Below are positions 58,914 through 64,000 of a stretch of DNA of 64,000 nucleotides, in pieces. The notes under the pieces are model-generated. The model was given only the letters and a program-made list of their open reading frames with translations, was not told the origin of the DNA and searched no databases. Position numbers and translations under genes: made by a program. The stretch's first letter is position 1; every line of letters starts with the position of its first letter. Origin of the DNA: Stereum hirsutum FP-91666 SS1 (lineage: Eukaryota; Basidiomycota; Agaricomycetes; Russulales; Stereaceae); the NCBI RefSeq assembly GCF_000264905.1, contig NW_006763144.1, positions 1,059,648 through 1,123,647 of the forward strand, in the 5' to 3' direction.

Positions 58914-60681
58914 CTAGCTGCTTATCATTGGCACGAGAGTGGTGTTACCGTCGCTGTTCTCCTGCAGGAGCACCCTCTGACTGTCTCGCAGTTCTTCACG
59001 TTCCAGTTCTACGGCGTCGTCGAACTGATTCTCCCACCAATCCGGATCGAGAGGAGCACCAATATTGCCAAGAAAGCGATTTTGAGCGAAGACTGGTCCA
59101 GCAGTGGATGTAATAGCCGCAGTGGAGGTGCCTGGGTGTGACTGGGAGTCACATGAGCGAAGGTTGAGGTAGAGGCGGTTGACCAGGAGGTTTGGTAGTC
59201 TACGTCAAGATTGAGAGAGAAAAAAGGGTCAGCCATGCACCTGCTTTGTATAGCCCAAAATATTATATATGGTGACATACACGCTGAGATAAGTTTCAAG
59301 TATAGTTAGTGCTATGTTTCCCATGTCTCCACTGGTTGACGTGGACATCTGTGTAGTACAGAAAGACGAGGAAGCTTAGCACGTTGATACACAATACTAT
59401 GTGTGAATGCACTGACATAATATAAGACCTACTATGAGCGGTCGTTCAGCGATGATCATTCTGGATATAGACCTAATGTAAAAGTCTGATCAAAAAGAAA
59501 GCTCTGAAAGGCATTATCGCCAGAAAGTACAAGGTTCCTAGTAAGATATGAGTGTGGGCGGCTGAAATAGACAAACCTGTAGGCTCACCGTCTCTAAGTA
59601 GGACTTCGGAGATGCTGCCGCCCTTTTCGACCCGACGCATCTGCATAGCATGTCGATATGTCTTACGTATCGTGATTCCAAAGACCAGTATATCGAGCGC
59701 TACGGGCAGGAAGGAAACAGTGGTATTCGCGGCTGTTATCTCTATAATTGATGAGTTTGAACATGAAGGACATAGTAACCACTACCCTGCAAGCCTACCT
59801 CTGCAAAAGTGGCACACTGAAATCAAACGGCGATGGTGTAAAATACACTGATCAATGTTTACCTTCCATTGTTCGGGGGGTTATATTCTTCGTCGCAACC
59901 TCCAAAAAACACCTCGTTCGGGGTCCCTTCCGACGAGATATTCCGTACAAGAGGAGGACTACTCATCTGCCCGAGTCGATATTGTGGCCTTTAGCCTGAA
60001 GGTGCAACAGCCTGGCAAAGAGAACAGACCCAAATGTCTATTCCAGATCTTGTGAGGGCCATCACCATTGTTATCCAGAGGACGGCTTTCGTTTGACCGC
60101 ACATGGCATAGACCCTGAGGGTGAGAAGCACTCATACCCAACACAAGAGTATTTCAGCTCAACGACAAATATTGTATATATCATCGTGACTTACTATATG
60201 TAGTGACACCTGAACATGTCCCGAAGATCAGCTGAAAGTGTGCTAGTACATTGCAACTAGGATGACTCGGACTGAGTGTAACGACTGCTTGCATTTTTAG
60301 ATCTATTAGTACCTTGTGTTCGATACAGAGCCAATGCGTCGAGTCGCCAACTTGATAATGAGGGAAGCTCCATATGCATAGCGGTTTACAAAGAAAAGAA
60401 CTGCGGGGCAAGAGAGTCTGCGCGACCATACGGCCTGGATCTCCATAGGCGCAGTCTGGATGAAGTCAAGTGCCCACAATGCTTAAGAGACAAATGCCAT
60501 GAGCATTGCAACGTAGGCTTGGAACGACTACCACGAACCGACTGAAGAGGCGGAGGCATAGTCTGCAATAAGCCTGCATAGGGGCAATGCCCTGATTAAT
60601 ATGCGGAGACGCAATAAATGACTGTACTCGCCCGAGTAAGTCCTCGAGCGCGATCCCCCGGAGTGTCCCAAACTCAGGCAT
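58914..60681 (-). CDS. DUF6533 membrane protein, copy 1 (C-terminus truncated)
   Basis: The ATG at 60681 opens MPEFGTLRGIALEDLLGRVQ. After short introns comes the DUF6533 core ALDFIQTAPMEIQAVWSRRL and AVLFFVNRYAYGASLIIKLA, then CNVLAHFQLIFGTCS and LLTLRVYAMCGQTKAVLWIT MVMALTRSGIDIW. These are the first helices of a multi-pass protein widespread in Agaricomycetes, function unknown. The cytoplasmic tail has LPNLLVNRLYLNL and NRFLGNIGAPLDPDWWENQF. The frame now ends TTLVPMISS, TAG at 58914-58916. The matching place in copy 3 is a splice donor; here its GT reads AT (58924-58925), and the LTR element sits in the same former intron. About 20 native C-terminal residues are therefore lost unless a weak GTGCCA donor six bases earlier is used. 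The membrane part looks undamaged. Confidence 0.75.
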
Positions 60682-60899
60682 GGTGCGACGAGGACGTACA
60701 AGCAGAGGGCGTGGATACTTTCCTCGCATTGTTCAAGACTTGATATAGGGAATCCCTAGAGGCCTCTCCGTTTCCCATCCTGAACGGCTCAACAGATCAA
60801 TTGTAGCAGAGCACGATAAGAAACAGATATAGCTGATACCCATAATAAAACAGTTGATCAACGAGTTTAGATGAATGTAGCTCACTTACGATGACTTCG

Positions 60900-61170
60900 A
60901 GCGGGTTCCACCTAATGGTTGTGACCTCAGAAGTTTTCACCACACCAAGAACTTGTTCTCTACCAGCCAGAATCAAGGGGAGCTCCAATGTTCCGGAAAT
61001 TGATTCTCGGAAATTACTGGTTCCGACACGCCCATCGTGTATCAAGGTTGTGTCTGAGCATCGTGATTTCTTTCCTGGAAGGTTGAGGTGAAGGCGGCTG
61101 ATGAGAACGTTGGAAAGCTTAGTCAGAACAATCATTTGGGTTCGGAGCGGAATGAGACGTGAGTTCAAAT
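60900..61170 (-). pseudogene. DUF6533 relic, copy 2 (C-terminal fragment)
   Basis: The minus strand reads LSNVLISRLHLNL at 61120-61082, matching LPNLLVNRLYLNL / LPNLLANRLYLNL of copies 1 and 3. In another frame near 61000-60960 it reads FRNIGAPLDSGW followed by TAG, matching FLGNIGAPLDPNWW with Trp changed to stop. A frameshift separates the two pieces, and there is a stop between them in the second frame. I find no helices of the membrane part between 61170 and 61619. It is a decayed tail fragment of a tandem copy. Confidence 0.7.
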
Positions 61171-61619
61171 AACTCAGCTTGGGGAGATGGTTCTATTGTT
61201 CAAAAAGACATATGATGATGAACATAGTAGACTCACCGGTGGAAGCGCGCGACAGGGGATGGTAATCCTTTGAGGCACAGTTAGCATCACGGAAAACAGA
61301 CGGAATATGACCTTGTGAAAGCGACTCGGACTCTATATCCTAGCGAAACACCATGCTGGGGAGAAAATAACATATTTTGCGACGTGGCTCGACAGACCAA
61401 GTTTCGCGTGTCGAGACAACGATCACGGACGGAAAGCAAGAAATGAGGTCAACGTACATTCATCATCTCCGCGAGCAGGTGGCATGGAACCTAGCCCAAG
61501 TATGAGACATAATAATGCGTCTCTGCTTAAATTAGCACAATGACACTATGCCAAACTTCCCAGACCGTGACGTGGGTGCATAATTCTTCCCAAAAAGTAC
61601 ACTTATAGGTGCGACAGCT

Positions 61620-63530
61620 CTACGAGCACTCTCGCTGCATCGGCACCATCTCGATGTCTGCGATATCTCGTTGGTTTCCGTCGTAGACCTAATGTGTGGC
61701 CCTGAGTGATTTCCTTGACATCGTGCCCGAAAGGTGTACTCACCACTGGTATGAGCGTCGTTTGCCCGTTGCCTTCGGGTGACACCATCGGCCCATCTTG
61801 ACCGGATAGTCTTGACGTTGTACTGTGGTCTGCATAGTCATCCTCGAATCGGGTTTCCCACCAATTCGGGTCTAAAGGTGCTCCGATGTTGCCAAGGAAC
61901 CGGTTGTGGGCGAAGGCTGGTTCGGGCATATCCTTGTGGCCTGAAGTCATTGTGGAGCCCGGATCTGCTAATACACGAAGGTTGAGGTAGAGGCGGTTGG
62001 CAAGGAGGTTCGGGAGTCTGTTCGTAGTGTTTGGAGTAAGTCAGACCTTGCGAAATTCGGCTCGAGGGCGGCTTACACGATGAGGTAATTGGACAGGACC
62101 TCCGACCACAGGAGCGAAGCCTCAGTATCCTTCTACGGTTATTTCGTTGAGCATCAGCATTGGGCAGGATAGAATCATCGTCTTAGAATGCGGTCACTGA
62201 CATCGGCTAGTGCTGCCTGCGTCAACTGTTTTAGCCATTATTTTCTGTGGAAAAAAAAGGTGGGTACCAATTGAAGTGCAAGGTTTGCAGCTGAAGCAAC
62301 GGAGACTATGCTGCAAGTGAGAGACAGATACTAGTCAGACGGAGAGGCTGGTACTGTGAAAGTTACTGACAAGAAATACAAGATTCCTAGAAGGTCGTGA
62401 ATAATGTGTTTAGAAAAATCTAGTGTGGAATGCAGCTAACCATCCCTCAGAAGGACTTCGGTGATGCTTCTCTGGCCTTGTTTGCGCATCTGTGTGACGT
62501 GTCCGTATGTCTTAAAGACAGTTATACCGAAAACATAGGCATCGAATGCCAAGGGCAAAACCGCAGTGACAATGTCGGCTGATACCCAAAGTACCGAAAC
62601 AGAAGATGAGCTTAGCTCATAAGCGGTGATCTACGAACCTACCTCTTTGAAGAAGTAAACCACAACGTCAGTCTCATTATGAGATTTTTAACCTGAGACT
62701 TACCGTTGATATGCAAGAGAGTCAGATTCAATCATTCCACACATGGAGAATGTTTCGAATTGTGACCCCTTGGTTGATACGGTTGTAGACATACTCGGAG
62801 CATTCTGCTGTAAATCACTCGACTGTGTGAGAGATTTGTTGCGACCTTAGGATAGTTTCAGAGTATACATACCCACAGGTTGACTCCGAATCTTGCAAGG
62901 ATCATCGTCAACGCCATACAGAGAACGGCTCTACTTTGACCACATATTGCGTAGACTCTGAGCGTGAACAACACTACGAAAGAGGTGTGAAATGTGCGGT
63001 AACGGACAACATATAATGCATTGACCAACGGTTCGTGGATATAGTTGCAGTGATCTGTAGGATTGCTTCGGATATAGCTAGTGCATTACAGCTGGAGGGT
63101 GTGACGAGTCAGCAATCGGGTTGTCTGTCAACTATAGATACCCAAAGCTCACCTCTTATCAGTCGCAGATACAGGGCTTCCAATCACCAGTTGAAGGATA
63201 AGGGACATTCCAAAACAGTAGCGGTTGACAAGAAAGATCGCTGCAGTTCCTGTGGGTCTACTCGACCAGACGCCTTCGATCTCCATGGGTAGGGTCTGAA
63301 TAAAGTCAAACATCCACAAGACTAGTCGGGCAGAAATGCCAATCAACGTGGAGCACCCTCTGCGCGGAACAAAGACACACACTTGACGAAGATAAAACAG
63401 CATAATCATCGATGATCCTGAGCGTAATGGGGCTTAGAGAAGTACTATAAACCAGTAAGTCAAATGTTAAGACTTGCCATAATCGGTCTTCCAGCACGAC
63501 CTCGTTGAATGCTGCTTGCGATGCTGACAT
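61620..63530 (-). CDS. DUF6533 membrane protein, copy 3 (apparently intact)
   Basis: The ATG at 63530 opens MSASQAAFNEVVLEDRLWQ. The DUF6533 core is LVLWMFDFIQTLPMEIEGVW, then AIFLVNRYCFGMSLILQLVI. CNALAISEAILQITATISTN and VLFTLRVYAICGQSRAVLCM ALTMILARFGVNL are further helices. The tail has LPNLLANRLYLNLRVL, MPEPAFAHNRFLGNIGAPLD PNWWETRFEDDYADH, GQTTLIPV and, after the last intron (GTGAGT..TTAG), VYDGNQRDIADIEMVPMQRE CS with TAG at 61620-61622. About eight to ten short exons. Seven helices are usual for the family; its role is unknown, with receptor-like function only suggested by topology. A TATA box lies 51 bp upstream. Confidence 0.78.
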
Positions 63531-63580
63531 GACGGGCGAAGGACAAAGCGTTAACGAGACTGATGTTTTTGTGCCGGTTC

Positions 63581-63587
63581 TTTATAC
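63581..63587 (-). promoter_or_regulatory. TATA box of DUF6533 copy 3
   Basis: The minus strand reads GTATAAAGA, with TATAAA at 63581-63586, 51 bp upstream of the ATG at 63530. Confidence 0.45.
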
Positions 63588-64000
63588 TCGCGGCTGGACA
63601 GCTACAGGACCCCTCACGTTCTCGGAACACTTTGTCTGATGCAGGAGCAGACGACCACCACAAAAATCTGACGGTCATTTCCCGAAAATAAATTCGGTGA
63701 GAACATCTTCCTCGCATTGATGGCCTAGGAGCGCAGTGATGGTCCTAGTATAATTGGGAGGTAGTGCATGGGCGGGATGGTTCGTCCCGAGTGCCAACAT
63801 CAAGGTGTGGACGCAACTGGTAACACCCTGGAAGAATTCACGGAACGATGGACCGCCGACCATGGAACCGGAAGGTGTCCATCCTCTAGGGATCGAAGGA
63901 TCGCCTCAAACTACATTGTGGGAGTGGATACACGGAAGTGCATAGTTCCGAAGACGATGAAGAGGGACCATCTAGGACCACCTTGATTCTTGGATAGCCT
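63588..64000. other. right edge, no supported gene
   Basis: Frames on both strands show no family resemblance; a gene continuing beyond the window cannot be judged. Confidence 0.4.

Overview
The window reads as the nuclear genome of a basidiomycete, most likely a mushroom-forming Agaricomycete. Genes are dense, lie on both strands, and are cut by many introns of about 50-60 nt with GT..AG ends. Several families are typical of such fungi: DUF6533 seven-helix-type proteins, a large GH71 glucanase, and a GARP subunit and other housekeeping proteins in the usual fungal form. Where exons are joined below, I did it by eye from reading frame, splice signals and family resemblance; inner exon edges are approximate unless stated.

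Layout. 1-4.9 kb is gene-poor and holds a MITE-like element with terminal inverted repeats and stacked hairpins, plus a possible relic exon. 5-14 kb (minus strand): glycine-rich RRM protein, a vacuolar half-size ABC transporter of the HMT1/ABCB6 type, a small unknown protein and an NmrA-like oxidoreductase. 15.5-25.8 kb (plus): a GH71 gene whose frame runs on into a GH76-like domain, an MBIP1-like protein, and VPS53. 26.5-29.4 kb (minus): a single-pass membrane protein. 32-41.5 kb: two close histidine-acid-phosphatase paralogs in inverted orientation with glutamate-cysteine ligase (GSH1) between them. 42-57 kb: UTP25 and TOP3 (divergent), an ACS-type MFS permease, and GPI18 and a dysferlin-domain peroxin (divergent).

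57-63.6 kb is the most interesting part: a tandem array of DUF6533 genes on the minus strand (one apparently intact, one truncated, one relic). A complete 1,529-bp non-autonomous LTR retrotransposon sits in what was the last intron of the truncated copy. Its 269-bp LTRs are identical, it has a perfect 5-bp target duplication (ACCTC) and a polypurine tract, and its only recognisable gene encodes a Gag-like protein with two CCHC zinc knuckles. Directly after the 5' LTR lies a 9-nt stretch complementary to the predicted 5' end of the element's own transcript. That is the arrangement of Tf1/sushi-type self-priming. The host intron has also lost its GT donor (AT in its place), so the host gene probably ends early.

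Most genes here are unrelated housekeeping functions; apart from the DUF6533 array and the phosphatase pair I see no functional cluster. I saw no tRNA, rRNA or CRISPR.
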